From Alphaproteobacteria bacterium (GTDB lineage Bacteria > Pseudomonadota > Alphaproteobacteria > UBA9655): a stretch of DNA of 64,000 nt. How positions within the stretch are numbered: the first letter of the stretch is position 1; the number at the start of each line of letters is the position of its first letter. The stretch spans positions 1 through 64,000 of the forward strand of contig JACDGE010000003.1 in assembly GCA_013815465.1 (NCBI GenBank), given 5' to 3'. Position numbers and translations under genes: made by a program. The notes below the pieces were generated by a model. The model made no database searches and was not told where the DNA came from. It saw only the letters and a list, made by a program, of their open reading frames with translations. Positions 20,472 to 29,121 of the stretch are shown piece after piece.

Positions 20472-20525
20472 AATTCCTTAACTTCTATTGTGTATAAATA
20501 AACTTATCAACAATAGAAAGGAATT
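20472..20525 (+). promoter_or_regulatory. 5'UTR hairpin burying the Shine-Dalgarno of the small-peptide operon
   Basis: AATTCCTT aac TTCTATTGT (18-nt loop) ACAATAGAA AGGAATT; the pairing includes AAAGGA just upstream of ATG at 20529. Confidence 0.55.
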
Positions 20526-20528
20526 ATT

Positions 20529-20693
20529 ATGTATTTAAAAATTTTATCCCTCATGCTCTTATCAGCCGTCTTGTTTTCTCATGCCGTAAAAGCTGAATGT
20601 GCCTGTTCTAAAAATCGTGCGCCAAACGCATTCATTCAGATGGATGTAGATCGTTCCATAGAGGATACTCTTGGTTATCATCCAACTTATTAA
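20529..20693 (+). CDS. Small secreted peptide A (54 aa)
   Basis: MYLKILSLMLLSAVLFSHAVKAECACSKNRAPNAFIQMDVDRSIEDTLGYHPTY*; signal peptide and RBS; below the ORF-track cutoff. Confidence 0.65.
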   Translation: MYLKILSLMLLSAVLFSHAVKAECACSKNRAPNAFIQMDVDRSIEDTLGYHPTY

Positions 20694-20712
20694 TTAGAAA
20701 GGAGCTATCATT

Positions 20713-20871
20713 ATGTATAAAAGAATTTTTCTGCTCAGTGCAGTATTCCTTGCCTTTTTTGCTCATGGTGTAAAGGCACAAAACGCGTTTCAGAGATACA
20801 CCGACTGCTATACCCCGTGTATGGAAAAACATAATGATTACAATAGATGTAATCAAGAGTGTAAACGTTAG
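20713..20871 (+). CDS. Small secreted twin-CX3C peptide B (52 aa)
   Basis: MYKRIFLLSAVFLAFFAHGVKAQNAFQRYTDCYTPCMEKHNDYNRCNQECKR*; RBS gaaaggag; starts 19 nt after peptide A stops. Confidence 0.65.
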   Translation: MYKRIFLLSAVFLAFFAHGVKAQNAFQRYTDCYTPCMEKHNDYNRCNQECKR

Positions 20872-21098
20872 TGAGTGCGGTTTTCCACAATTCTTAACGC
20901 ATAAAGACGCAGGGCGCTGGAAAGAGCGCCCTGTCTGTTTTCGTCCACCTGTCTGATCACTTGGCTAAGGGAAATGTTTTGGGCAAGGGCGGCTTCCTCT
21001 AAGACTCTCCAAAACGCATTCTCAAGAGAAACACTGGTTTTATGGCCATGGAGGCTCACGGAACGCTTGTGAAATCGGGTACCGTCGGGGGAGCTCAT
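20868..21098 (-). CDS. Ribbon-helix-helix domain protein
   Basis: HKRSVSLHGHKTSVSLENAFWRVLEEAALAQNISLSQVIRQVDENRQGALSSALRLYAL, the RHH_4-type pattern of alphaproteobacteria. Confidence 0.82.
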   Translation of the reverse strand: MSSPDGTRFHKRSVSLHGHKTSVSLENAFWRVLEEAALAQNISLSQVIRQVDENRQGALSSALRLYALRIVENRTH

Positions 21099-21167
21099 AT
21101 TGGCCTCTCGAATAATAATTTTCTTTTAAACTTGCATTGGGTGAGAGACAGCGAATATTTCCCCCCG

Positions 21168-21268
21168 GGCGTCATCCCCGAGAGCGCGTAGCGTGACTCG
21201 GGGACCCAGGAAAAGTTTGCAACATAATAAGCATTTTTCTGGGTTCCCGCCTTCGCGGGAATGACGCC
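21168..21268. repeat. REP-like palindromic intergenic element (GGCGTCATCCC...GGGAATGACGCC)
   Basis: Terminal inverted repeat plus two internal hairpins (CCCCGAGAGCGCG..GACTCGGGG and CCCGCCTTCGCGGG). Confidence 0.75.
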
Positions 21269-21316
21269 AGAAGGGAGTTTGGATGCTTCGCAATGAAAAC
21301 CATGGTAGGGCACTGA

Positions 21317-22831
21317 TTACTGGCCCCTGACCCCTGGAACTCCCACCATCGCTTCGGGTCTTACCCATTCTTCGTATTGTTCTTTTGTTACATAACCTAG
21401 ATCTAGGGCAGCTTGTAAAAGGGTCGCATTCTCCTTATGCGCTTTTTTCGCGATTTCTGCCGCCTTGTCATAGCCAATGTGGGGGTTCAAGGCAGTGACC
21501 AGCATCAGGGATTGATAGAGGGATTCATGAATGCGCTTTTCATTGGCCGTGATCCCTACCACGCATTTTTCTGTAAAGCTTTTCATCCCGTCCGCCAACA
21601 AACGAATGGATTGAAGCACGTTATAAATGATCACCGGCTTGAAAACATTTAGCTCCAGCTGGCCGTTTGATCCCGCTATACTGACGGTCACATGGTTGCC
21701 CATAACCTGGGTAGCGATCATGGTTAGGGATTCGCATTGGGTGGGGTTGACCTTTCCCGGCATGATGCTTGATCCGGGCTCGTTCTCGGGCAAGATAAGC
21801 TCGCCCAAGCCGGACCGTGGCCCAGAGCCCAGTAGCCGAATATCGTTGGCAATTTTCATCAACGAGACCGCAAGGACATTAAGAGCACCCGAGACTTCCA
21901 CCATGGTATCTTCCGATGCAAGGGCTTCAAATTTATTTTCCGTGGTCACAAAGGGAAGGCCGGAGAGCTCCGTCACTTTTTTCGCAAAGTGTTCCCCAAA
22001 TTTGCGGGGCGCATTCAGGCCCGTCCCCACTGCCGTTCCCCCTTGAGCTAGCTGATACAGATGGGGAAGGGTATTTTTAATGCGCGCAATCCCCATCTTG
22101 ATTTGGGCAGTATAGGCCGAAAATTCCTGCCCCAGGGTCATGGGTGTTGCGTCTTGCAAGTGAGTCCGCCCAATTTTGATAATGTTCTTAAAGGCGCGTT
22201 CCTTGGCCTCCAAAGCACGATGTAGCTCTTCAAGAGCCGGAAGCAGGGCTTTATGAATCTCAAAGGCTGTGGCCATATGCATGACGGTGGGAAAAGAATC
22301 ATTTGAAGATTGGCTTAAATTCACATGATCATTGGGATGAACAGGATTCTTTGAGCCCATCTTTCCCCCGAGCAGTTCAATGGCTCGATTAGAAATGACT
22401 TCATTCGCATTCATATTGGTCTGGGTCCCTGAACCGGTTTGCCACACCTTAAGAGGGAAATGATTGTCAAGTTTCCCTGTCATGACCTCGTCTGCGGCTT
22501 GAATAATGGCGTTCCCCAAGGTGGGATCTAATAACCCCAGGTCCATATTCACAAGAGCTGCTGCTTTTTTTTGTAATCCTAAGGCATGAATAAGGGAAAG
22601 GGGCATACGTTCGATTCCAATTGAGAAATTTTGCCGCGAACGTTCTGTTTGCGCACCCCAATAGGCATCAAGGGGGACCTCTATGGGTCCAAAACTATCT
22701 GTTTCCAAGCGCATTCCATTTTCCCCTCTGTTGTTCCCGATCGCTTTAAGGTATGTATCGTGCTCTTGAGCAACCGTAGCAGTTGATATCAAGGTGAGAC
22801 TGAGAAATATATAACATAATTCTTTTTTCAT
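21317..22831 (-). CDS. fumC: Class II fumarate hydratase with N-terminal signal-peptide-like extension
   Basis: [26 protein letters not shown]...[16 protein letters not shown]-terminus [39 protein letters not shown] precedes the canonical start MRLETDSFG (22714). Confidence 0.95.
   Translation of the reverse strand: MKKELCYIFLSLTLISTATVAQEHDTYLKAIGNNRGENGMRLETDSFGPIEVPLDAYWGAQTERSRQNFSIGIERMPLSLIHALGLQKKAAALVNMDLGLLDPTLGNAIIQAADEVMTGKLDNHFPLKVWQTGSGTQTNMNANEVISNRAIELLGGKMGSKNPVHPNDHVNLSQSSNDSFPTVMHMATAFEIHKALLPALEELHRALEAKERAFKNIIKIGRTHLQDATPMTLGQEFSAYTAQIKMGIARIKNTLPHLYQLAQGGTAVGTGLNAPRKFGEHFAKKVTELSGLPFVTTENKFEALASEDTMVEVSGALNVLAVSLMKIANDIRLLGSGPRSGLGELILPENEPGSSIMPGKVNPTQCESLTMIATQVMGNHVTVSIAGSNGQLELNVFKPVIIYNVLQSIRLLADGMKSFTEKCVVGITANEKRIHESLYQSLMLVTALNPHIGYDKAAEIAKKAHKENATLLQAALDLGYVTKEQYEEWVRPEAMVGVPGVRGQ
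22675..22751 (-). repeat. Duplicated fumC 5' region, copy 1 (intragenic)
   Basis: ggacctctatgggtccaaaactatctgtttccaagcgcattcca..ttcccctctgttgttcccg aligns with copy 2 at 22851-22925. Confidence 0.85.
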
Positions 22832-22850
22832 TTAAATAACCCCTTAATTT

Positions 22851-22925
22851 GGACCTCAATAGGCCCAAAACTATCTGTTTCTGTCCGCATGCAAATTTCC
22901 CCTCTATTGTTCCCGCTCTCTTTAG
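22851..22925 (-). repeat. Duplicated fumC 5' region, copy 2 (fossil start)
   Basis: ggacctcaataggcccaaaactatctgtttctgtccgcatgcaaatttcccctctattgttcccg; encodes [13 protein letters not shown] on the minus strand. Confidence 0.85.
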
Positions 22926-22939
22926 GCTAATTATGCCAT

Positions 22940-23392
22940 ATGCAGACATATAAGCCAATGCAACGTGCAATTCATGAAGCCGAAAAAGCTTATGCCCAAG
23001 ACGAAGTCCCGGTGGGGGCTGTGATTGTGGACAGCCTTACGGGGGAGATTGTGGCCACCGCTCACAATGAGATGGAGCATCTGCAGGACCCTACGTCTCA
23101 CGCTGAAATGCTTGCTATTCGGCGAGCCACAGCGACGCTTGGAAATGGGCGTCTCGAAAATTGCGATCTGTATGTCACCCTTGAGCCTTGCCCTATGTGT
23201 GCCCAGGCGATCAGTTTTGCCCGCATCCGCCGCCTTTATTTCGGGGCCTATGACCCCAAGGGGGGAGGAGTAGACCATGGTGCCAAGATTTTTAATGCGT
23301 CTTCTTGCCATCATGTCCCTGAGGTCATGGGTGGCCTAGAAGAAAAAAAATGTGTCCAAATTTTAATAAAATTTTTTGAAAATAAAAGATAA
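22940..23392 (+). CDS. tadA: tRNA-specific adenosine-34 deaminase
   Basis: EVPVGAVIVD...HAEMLAIRRA...LYVTLEPCPMCAQAISFARIRRLYFGA. Confidence 0.93.
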   Translation: MQTYKPMQRAIHEAEKAYAQDEVPVGAVIVDSLTGEIVATAHNEMEHLQDPTSHAEMLAIRRATATLGNGRLENCDLYVTLEPCPMCAQAISFARIRRLYFGAYDPKGGGVDHGAKIFNASSCHHVPEVMGGLEEKKCVQILIKFFENKR

Positions 23393-23643
23393 ATTCAAAA
23401 TAAAATTCAAAAGCAGATAGATAATTATTTTTAAAAATAATATAATTTAATTGTTTTTTACTTTTATTGAATTAGTTGTAAATCCCCTTTCTACAAAAAA
23501 ATTCTCTTGAAGTTCAATAGATGTATGAGGTAAGAGAGAAGATGGATGAGTGGTTTTCGTTTTCAATCCCGGAAAAAATAAATTTACGCATAAACCTTTG
23601 TTTAGCGGTGCTGAAAAAATGTTAAAAATAATAAGGTGGTAAA

Positions 23644-26600
23644 GTGAAAACTGGTTTTTATAATAAATTACTTGGACTCGCGATGCTCCCTCTGTTTTTG
23701 GGAGAGTACGCTAGGGCACTTCCTAACAAAAAAGAGCCGCTCTGCAGTACGGGGCCAAAATGGAATCCAGAAACTCGTTTTCGAGCGGCTGCAAGTAACC
23801 ATCGGTCTTTGGCACAAATCGACCTCTTTGCGCCTTTGGCCCAAGACGATACCTCTCTCGTTTTTTTAGACTTACGTTTTTGGCGCGATACAAAGAGCAA
23901 TACAGAAGGAAACTATGGGCTTGCTTACAGAAAATTGAACCCTTCCTTAGGGTGGATTTTTGGCGGCTATGGGTTTTTTGATAACCGCCTTACTGAGCAT
24001 AATAATGTGTTTCAACAAGGTACTTTCGGCGTTGAAGCCTTGAGCGAGCTTTGGGATTTTCGTCTGAACGCCTATGCTCCTTTATCGAAAGCCAAAAAAA
24101 TACTTCATCCTTCCTCAAAACCCGAAAAAATTGTTTTTCGCGGGCATGAAGAATATTTTACTTCTCACAAAGAAATTTCTCTTAGAGGATTCGATACGGA
24201 GATTGGACGCCTCGTGCCAGGCACGGAAACAGTTCGCTTTTATGTAGGTGGATATCATTTTCAGGGCTCGGGTACTCATAAAATTAATGGTGTGCGCACC
24301 CGTCTAACCTGGTCAATAAATGACCACATCGATGTGGAAGCCGACTATCAATATGATAATGTTCGCCATAGCGCACCCTTTTTCTGGCTAACTTTGCGTA
24401 TCCCATTTGGAGAAGCAACCCTAAAGAAATTGACCCCCCTTGAGCGCAGAATGCAGGAGGTCATTGTTCGAGATATTGATATTGTTACCCAAAAGAAAAA
24501 AGTTCCCGCACCTACAGGCCGTAAATTCATTTTTGCGAGCCTAAATGGGCAGGGAGATGGTACGTTTGAATCTCCTATGGACTCAAATAATCAAGAAGTG
24601 GTTCTTGCTCTTCTAAAATCAAATCCCCAATATCTCTATTATGATCTTAGTAGTGGAAAGATCATGAAAGCAAAAGAAAAAATAGACCAGGTACAGAAGA
24701 CATTAAAGTTAGAGGTGCCTGAAGCTCCACAACCTCCTCACCGAGTTCCTCAACAAACTCCTGCAGTTCCCCCGGCCCCCATAGCGACACAGCAACCAGC
24801 GCCTATTATAGAAACAGTTCCGCAACCTGAGCTTGTTACGGAAGTAATTCCTGAAGCTGTTGTTGTGCCCCAACAGCCTGGGCCTGTCGTAGAAGCACAC
24901 CAACCTGAGTCTATTGTTGAGGCCCCGCAGCCTGAGCCTATTATTGAATCTCCACAGTCTGACTCTATTGTTGAGGCTCTGCAGGGTGAGTCTATTGTTG
25001 AGGCTCTGCAGGGTGAGTCTGTCGTGGAAGCACCCCAACCTGAGGCTGTCAGGGAAGTGATGACAGAGTCTATTATAGATATACAGCCTGAACCTGCTAT
25101 AGAAGTACCCGTCTTAGAGACTCAGCACACCCCGGTTGTAGACGTTCCGGTCTTACAGATTCCACAGGAACCAGCTGCTGTAACACCAACCTTACAAGCT
25201 ACGTCGGAAGCGATTCCTCAGCAACAGGAAGCGGAAACCCTACGCCAACGAGAAGTTGAGCGTTTAAGAGAGCTTGAAGCGGTTCGTCTTGAGCAGGAAC
25301 GTCAAGAAGAAGCTAGGCGTTCAAGAGCTGCGGAAGACGCTCGCCAGGAACGGGAACGTCAACAAGAAGAGCTTCGCCAGCAACAGAAAGCGGAAACGCT
25401 ACGCCAACGAGAAGTTGAGCGCTTAAGAGAGCTTGAAGAGGATCGTCTTGAGCAGGAACGTCAAGAAGAAGCTAGGCGTTCAAGAGCTGCGGAAGACGCT
25501 CATCGGGAACGGGAACGTCAACAAGAAGTGCAGCAGCCTGAGCGTATTGTGGAAGTGGTGCCAGAGCCTATTGTAGAAATACACCCTGAACCTATCGTAG
25601 AAGCAGGGCCGGAACCTGTGGAAGAAGTTCTGCAGCCTGAGGGTGTCGCAGCGGTTCGGTCTGAACGCTTCCAACAAACGACCGAACAGGAACAGCTTGA
25701 AAAAGAACGTCTCGAACAGGAGTCTCTCCAAATAAAAAAACTTGAATTCGAAAACCGCATAAAAGCAATTGTCGAAACAAAACAGCTTCAACAAGAGGAA
25801 AAAGATCGCAGGCAAAAGGAAATACTAAGACGCCAACAAGAAGTTGATCGTTTACGAACCTTGGAAGAGTCTCCACTCGAACAGGCGCGGCTTGAACAGC
25901 AGGCACGACTAGAGAATGAACGTCACGAGCAAATACACCTTGAGCATGTTCAGCGCCGAAAAAATTCTGAAGATCGCCGGAAAATGGAAGCAGAAGCTGA
26001 ACCTTTAAAGCTTGAAGCGTTCCGCCATGAACTCTCTAACCACTCAAGTTTTAAAGAGACAGTAAATGACATTCTCGGGCCCATCTTGTTCCAAAAAGAC
26101 CCAGGACTTATCAAGCAGCAAGAGGACAAACGCGCTTCTCACGAAAGGCTTCAAGAGAACGAAGCCCAGCGCCAATTGGACTTTCTGTTAAAACAAGAGA
26201 AAGAGCTCTACCAACAGAAAAACGAACGTTCCTCTGCTCTCGTACGCCTCAACAGGACAGAGGAAACACGCCAAGTGAACTTCCTGTTCCAAAAGGACGC
26301 AGAGCTTCGTCGGCAGGAAGCGAATCACCACAGTACTCACGAAAACTTCAAAGAGGAAGAAACGCAGCGCCAAGCACATGTTCAGTTCCAAAGAGCGCAA
26401 GAGCTCGATCAGCAGCACGAGGACAGACTCGCTGCTCACTCAAGATTTAATGAGGAAGAAACACGTCGCCAAACGCACATTCAATTCCTGAAAGATGAAG
26501 AGTTCCGCCAGCAGCAAGGGGAAAGACACATTGCTCACATACGCTTTAAAAAGGAAGAAGAAGTTCGATTAGAACAAACCCGGCTCCCGCAAGTGGAAGA

Positions 26601-27621
26601 AGAATATACAGACACAGCCATCGTTCCTTGGTTATCCTACGCGTCGGGGGAACATATAGAGGTTCCTGAACTTCTTATTGCTAACCATCAGAAAGAATCT
26701 AAAACGTTACTGAACCTTTATGATGCTCCTATTTCTGAAGATGCTCTTAATAAAACTGAAATAGGTGAATATCAGGAGGTTATACATTTTAATATAAAAC
26801 AATTGCCTTTAGCCCAAGACCAGCTATCGCTTATGGAGAAATTAAAATCTAATCTTACAGTTGATGTTTCTCATCTTAACAGCCCTGAAGATATAGAAAC
26901 AGTGAAAGTCATACTTGCCAAGTATTATCCTCATGCTAAAGTCTATGAAGAGGATAAAGGGATTGATACGACGGGCATCATATTTGAAGATATGGGAGAA
27001 TCTCCTGCTAAGCTCAAGAACGAAGTTATAGATGAAGGATTGGATACGGAAAACATTGACTTTGAAGATATGGGGCAATCTCCTACTAAGCTCAAGAAGG
27101 AAGTTATAGATGAAGGATTGGATACGGAAAACATTGACTTTGAAGATATGGGAGAATCTCCTACTAAGCTCAAGAAGGAAGTTATAGATGAAGGATTGGA
27201 TACGGAAAATATTGACTTCGAAGATATGGGAGAATCTCCTACTAAGCTCAAGAACGAAGTTATAGATGAAGGATTGGATACGGAAAACATTGACTTTGAA
27301 GATATGGGGCAATCTCCTACTAAGCTCAAGAAGGAAGTTATAGATGAAGGATTGGATACGGAAAACATTGACTTTGAAGATATGGGAGAATCTCCTACTA
27401 AGCGCAGGAACGAAGTTATAGATGAAGGATTGGATACGACGGGCATTATCTTTGAGGATATGGGAGAATCTCCTCCTAAGAAAAGTACTAATAAACCCAA
27501 GCTTCGCATTATTCCTTTCAATCTCTATGGCAGAAACAGGGGGAATTCGAAGGCTCCTGCCAAAAAAATTAAGGGCTCTCCGCAATCCCATTTAAGAGAT
27601 AAAACTAACGTGATAAAGTAA
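23644..27621 (+). CDS. Inverse-autotransporter-like surface protein with P/E-rich, coiled-coil and acidic repeat regions (1325 aa)
   Basis: Signal peptide; N-terminal barrel-like GYGFFDNRLTEHNNVFQQGTFGVEALSELWDFRLNAYAPL...TRLTWSINDHIDVEADYQYDNVRHSAPFFWLTLRIPF, LTPLERRMQEVIVRDIDIVTQ; long repetitive C-terminus. Confidence 0.8.
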   Translation: MKTGFYNKLLGLAMLPLFLGEYARALPNKKEPLCSTGPKWNPETRFRAAASNHRSLAQIDLFAPLAQDDTSLVFLDLRFWRDTKSNTEGNYGLAYRKLNPSLGWIFGGYGFFDNRLTEHNNVFQQGTFGVEALSELWDFRLNAYAPLSKAKKILHPSSKPEKIVFRGHEEYFTSHKEISLRGFDTEIGRLVPGTETVRFYVGGYHFQGSGTHKINGVRTRLTWSINDHIDVEADYQYDNVRHSAPFFWLTLRIPFGEATLKKLTPLERRMQEVIVRDIDIVTQKKKVPAPTGRKFIFASLNGQGDGTFESPMDSNNQEVVLALLKSNPQYLYYDLSSGKIMKAKEKIDQVQKTLKLEVPEAPQPPHRVPQQTPAVPPAPIATQQPAPIIETVPQPELVTEVIPEAVVVPQQPGPVVEAHQPESIVEAPQPEPIIESPQSDSIVEALQGESIVEALQGESVVEAPQPEAVREVMTESIIDIQPEPAIEVPVLETQHTPVVDVPVLQIPQEPAAVTPTLQATSEAIPQQQEAETLRQREVERLRELEAVRLEQERQEEARRSRAAEDARQERERQQEELRQQQKAETLRQREVERLRELEEDRLEQERQEEARRSRAAEDAHRERERQQEVQQPERIVEVVPEPIVEIHPEPIVEAGPEPVEEVLQPEGVAAVRSERFQQTTEQEQLEKERLEQESLQIKKLEFENRIKAIVETKQLQQEEKDRRQKEILRRQQEVDRLRTLEESPLEQARLEQQARLENERHEQIHLEHVQRRKNSEDRRKMEAEAEPLKLEAFRHELSNHSSFKETVNDILGPILFQKDPGLIKQQEDKRASHERLQENEAQRQLDFLLKQEKELYQQKNERSSALVRLNRTEETRQVNFLFQKDAELRRQEANHHSTHENFKEEETQRQAHVQFQRAQELDQQHEDRLAAHSRFNEEETRRQTHIQFLKDEEFRQQQGERHIAHIRFKKEEEVRLEQTRLPQVEEEYTDTAIVPWLSYASGEHIEVPELLIANHQKESKTLLNLYDAPISEDALNKTEIGEYQEVIHFNIKQLPLAQDQLSLMEKLKSNLTVDVSHLNSPEDIETVKVILAKYYPHAKVYEEDKGIDTTGIIFEDMGESPAKLKNEVIDEGLDTENIDFEDMGQSPTKLKKEVIDEGLDTENIDFEDMGESPTKLKKEVIDEGLDTENIDFEDMGESPTKLKNEVIDEGLDTENIDFEDMGQSPTKLKKEVIDEGLDTENIDFEDMGESPTKRRNEVIDEGLDTTGIIFEDMGESPPKKSTNKPKLRIIPFNLYGRNRGNSKAPAKKIKGSPQSHLRDKTNVIK
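25221..25529 (+). repeat. 159-bp direct tandem duplication (E/R/Q-rich coil)
   Basis: AETLRQREVERLRELE..RLEQERQEEARRSRAAEDA..ERERQQE twice at a 159-nt offset. Confidence 0.85.
26110..26575 (+). repeat. Diverged 33-aa (99-bp) coiled-coil repeats, about 5 copies
   Basis: QEANHHSTHENFKEEETQRQAHVQFQRAQELDQ / QHEDRLAAHSRFNEEETRRQTHIQFLKDEEFRQ and related copies. Confidence 0.7.
26944..27489 (+). repeat. Seven tandem 78-bp (26-aa) repeats, consensus EVIDEGLDTENIDFEDMG[E/Q]SPTKLKK
   Basis: Read directly; the five central units are near identical and the two edge units share TTGIIFEDMG. Confidence 0.95.
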
Positions 27622-27798
27622 GAAAGTGTACATTTTTAGCTTATTAAAATTAGGTAGTTAAAAATTTAAAAGTATTTCTTGTAATTTAGTTTTTTTAGGT
27701 TATGATTAGATCGAAGTTAGGGGCTTATTTTTGGATTTAAAATTCCATAAGCTTTTGAAAATGATCTTTGTTTTATTATATTTTTTTGAGGTATTTTT

Positions 27799-29121
27799 AT
27801 GAAAAATTCTGTTAAGTCGCTTTTAGTTTGTACAATAATAGCATCTTCTTTTCCAAGCCATAGTGAGGCCGGATTTCTTTTTAGTAAGCCCGCAGTAGAT
27901 GAGACCCCTGAACAAGGTGGCAAGCAACGTCGTATACAACCAAAGATGCGGACGCCATGGGAAAACTACTCTTATCCAACCCATTCCACGTGGACGTATC
28001 TCTCTTATCCTGTCAATCTAGTCTATGGTATGTGCTATAGTATAATGAGCTTTTTTACATGGAAAACGCCTATTGAAGGAAATATTAAAGCCGCTCATAA
28101 CTCTGCTTCTCATGAAAAGAAGGATGAGAGAACGGGGGACTCTTCTATCATTAATAAAAGTAATGTCACGAAGATTAATTCTATCCCTATAGAAAATAAT
28201 GATTCAGGGAGTCAATCCAATTCTCATAAAACTGAGAATAAATCTAGGAATATTGTTTCACTAACTTCAAAGAGGGATGAAAAATATCAAAATAAATCTA
28301 ACGCCTCTCTAAAAGAAGATGAATCTATTCCAAATGTATCCGTAAATTTTGAAGAATATGCGCGTAATATTGAAAAACCAATAAATGAGCTGCGCGCAAA
28401 ATCAGTTGTGGACAATGAGAATTTTCCAAAATTTGGGAGTGAGGAGACAGTAAATTCCCCATCCTTGCTCACACTAAACCTAAACAACCATGAGCAAAAC
28501 TTTAACACTCACATTTCTAATGGTACCTCCTCTGACCCTCAAAGAACAACCCGTCGTGATGCGCTAAAGGAAGAATCCGAATCTCAAATCATTATAGAAC
28601 CTCAAATCATTATATTTGGATCACTCTCCATAGAATATCCTAGCGATTTAAAATTAGTTCCTAACTCGGAGGGGGGGTATACTTTCGAGATTCCAAAAAC
28701 TTGTTTTGTACAAATATTCCCAAATTACGAAGCCTCGTCAAAAAATGGTCATGTAAGAGAATTAGGAAAAAAAATAGTCATTGAAGATCAAGAGAAATTA
28801 AAGAAAAGTATGGAGTTGATTTTAGAGGATATGCAAGAAAAAGCCAGGCAAGAAGAAGCCAGGCAAGAAGAAGCCAGGCAAGGAAGAGGAGATATACAAG
28901 AAATAGGAGGCGCTCTTCAGAAAACAGCCAGTTTAATTAAATTTATTCAAAAGTTGATAGGAGAACAAGAGTTAAGTCTTTTAGCGGTACGGAATGAAAA
29001 GTCCAAAATTTCCAAACTTGTTCTAAAATTTAACAAGCAGAATGAAGGCAAAAACCCTGAAATTCTGATAACGGTTCCAAAGCAAAAGGAACCAATGGGT
29101 ACAAAGGAACAAAAGAAATAG
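27799..29121 (+). CDS. Secreted hypothetical protein (440 aa)
   Basis: Signal peptide MKNSVKSLLVCTIIASSFPSHSEA; low-complexity middle region. Confidence 0.75.
   Translation: MKNSVKSLLVCTIIASSFPSHSEAGFLFSKPAVDETPEQGGKQRRIQPKMRTPWENYSYPTHSTWTYLSYPVNLVYGMCYSIMSFFTWKTPIEGNIKAAHNSASHEKKDERTGDSSIINKSNVTKINSIPIENNDSGSQSNSHKTENKSRNIVSLTSKRDEKYQNKSNASLKEDESIPNVSVNFEEYARNIEKPINELRAKSVVDNENFPKFGSEETVNSPSLLTLNLNNHEQNFNTHISNGTSSDPQRTTRRDALKEESESQIIIEPQIIIFGSLSIEYPSDLKLVPNSEGGYTFEIPKTCFVQIFPNYEASSKNGHVRELGKKIVIEDQEKLKKSMELILEDMQEKARQEEARQEEARQGRGDIQEIGGALQKTASLIKFIQKLIGEQELSLLAVRNEKSKISKLVLKFNKQNEGKNPEILITVPKQKEPMGTKEQKK
28843..28884 (+). repeat. 15-bp tandem repeat (gccaggcaagaagaa), about 3 copies
   Basis: Encodes ARQEEARQEEARQ. 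Confidence 0.9.

Noticed and set aside
21095-21368. Antisense or intergenic ORFs containing VIPAKAGTQ
   Set aside because: Generated by the REP-like palindromic element; no RBS or independent coding support.
22931-23314. 127-aa ORF antisense to tadA
   Set aside because: Overlaps a strong tadA match on the plus strand; translation shows no motifs.
24709-25038. Antisense ORF opposite the P/E-rich spacer (LRNCFYNRRW... repeats)
   Set aside because: Repeat-derived antisense translation of the adhesin gene.
26842-27591. Long antisense ORFs (249 and 192 aa) opposite the 26-aa repeats
   Set aside because: Open antisense frames are an automatic by-product of a stop-free 78-bp tandem repeat; the translations are only the repeat read backwards.
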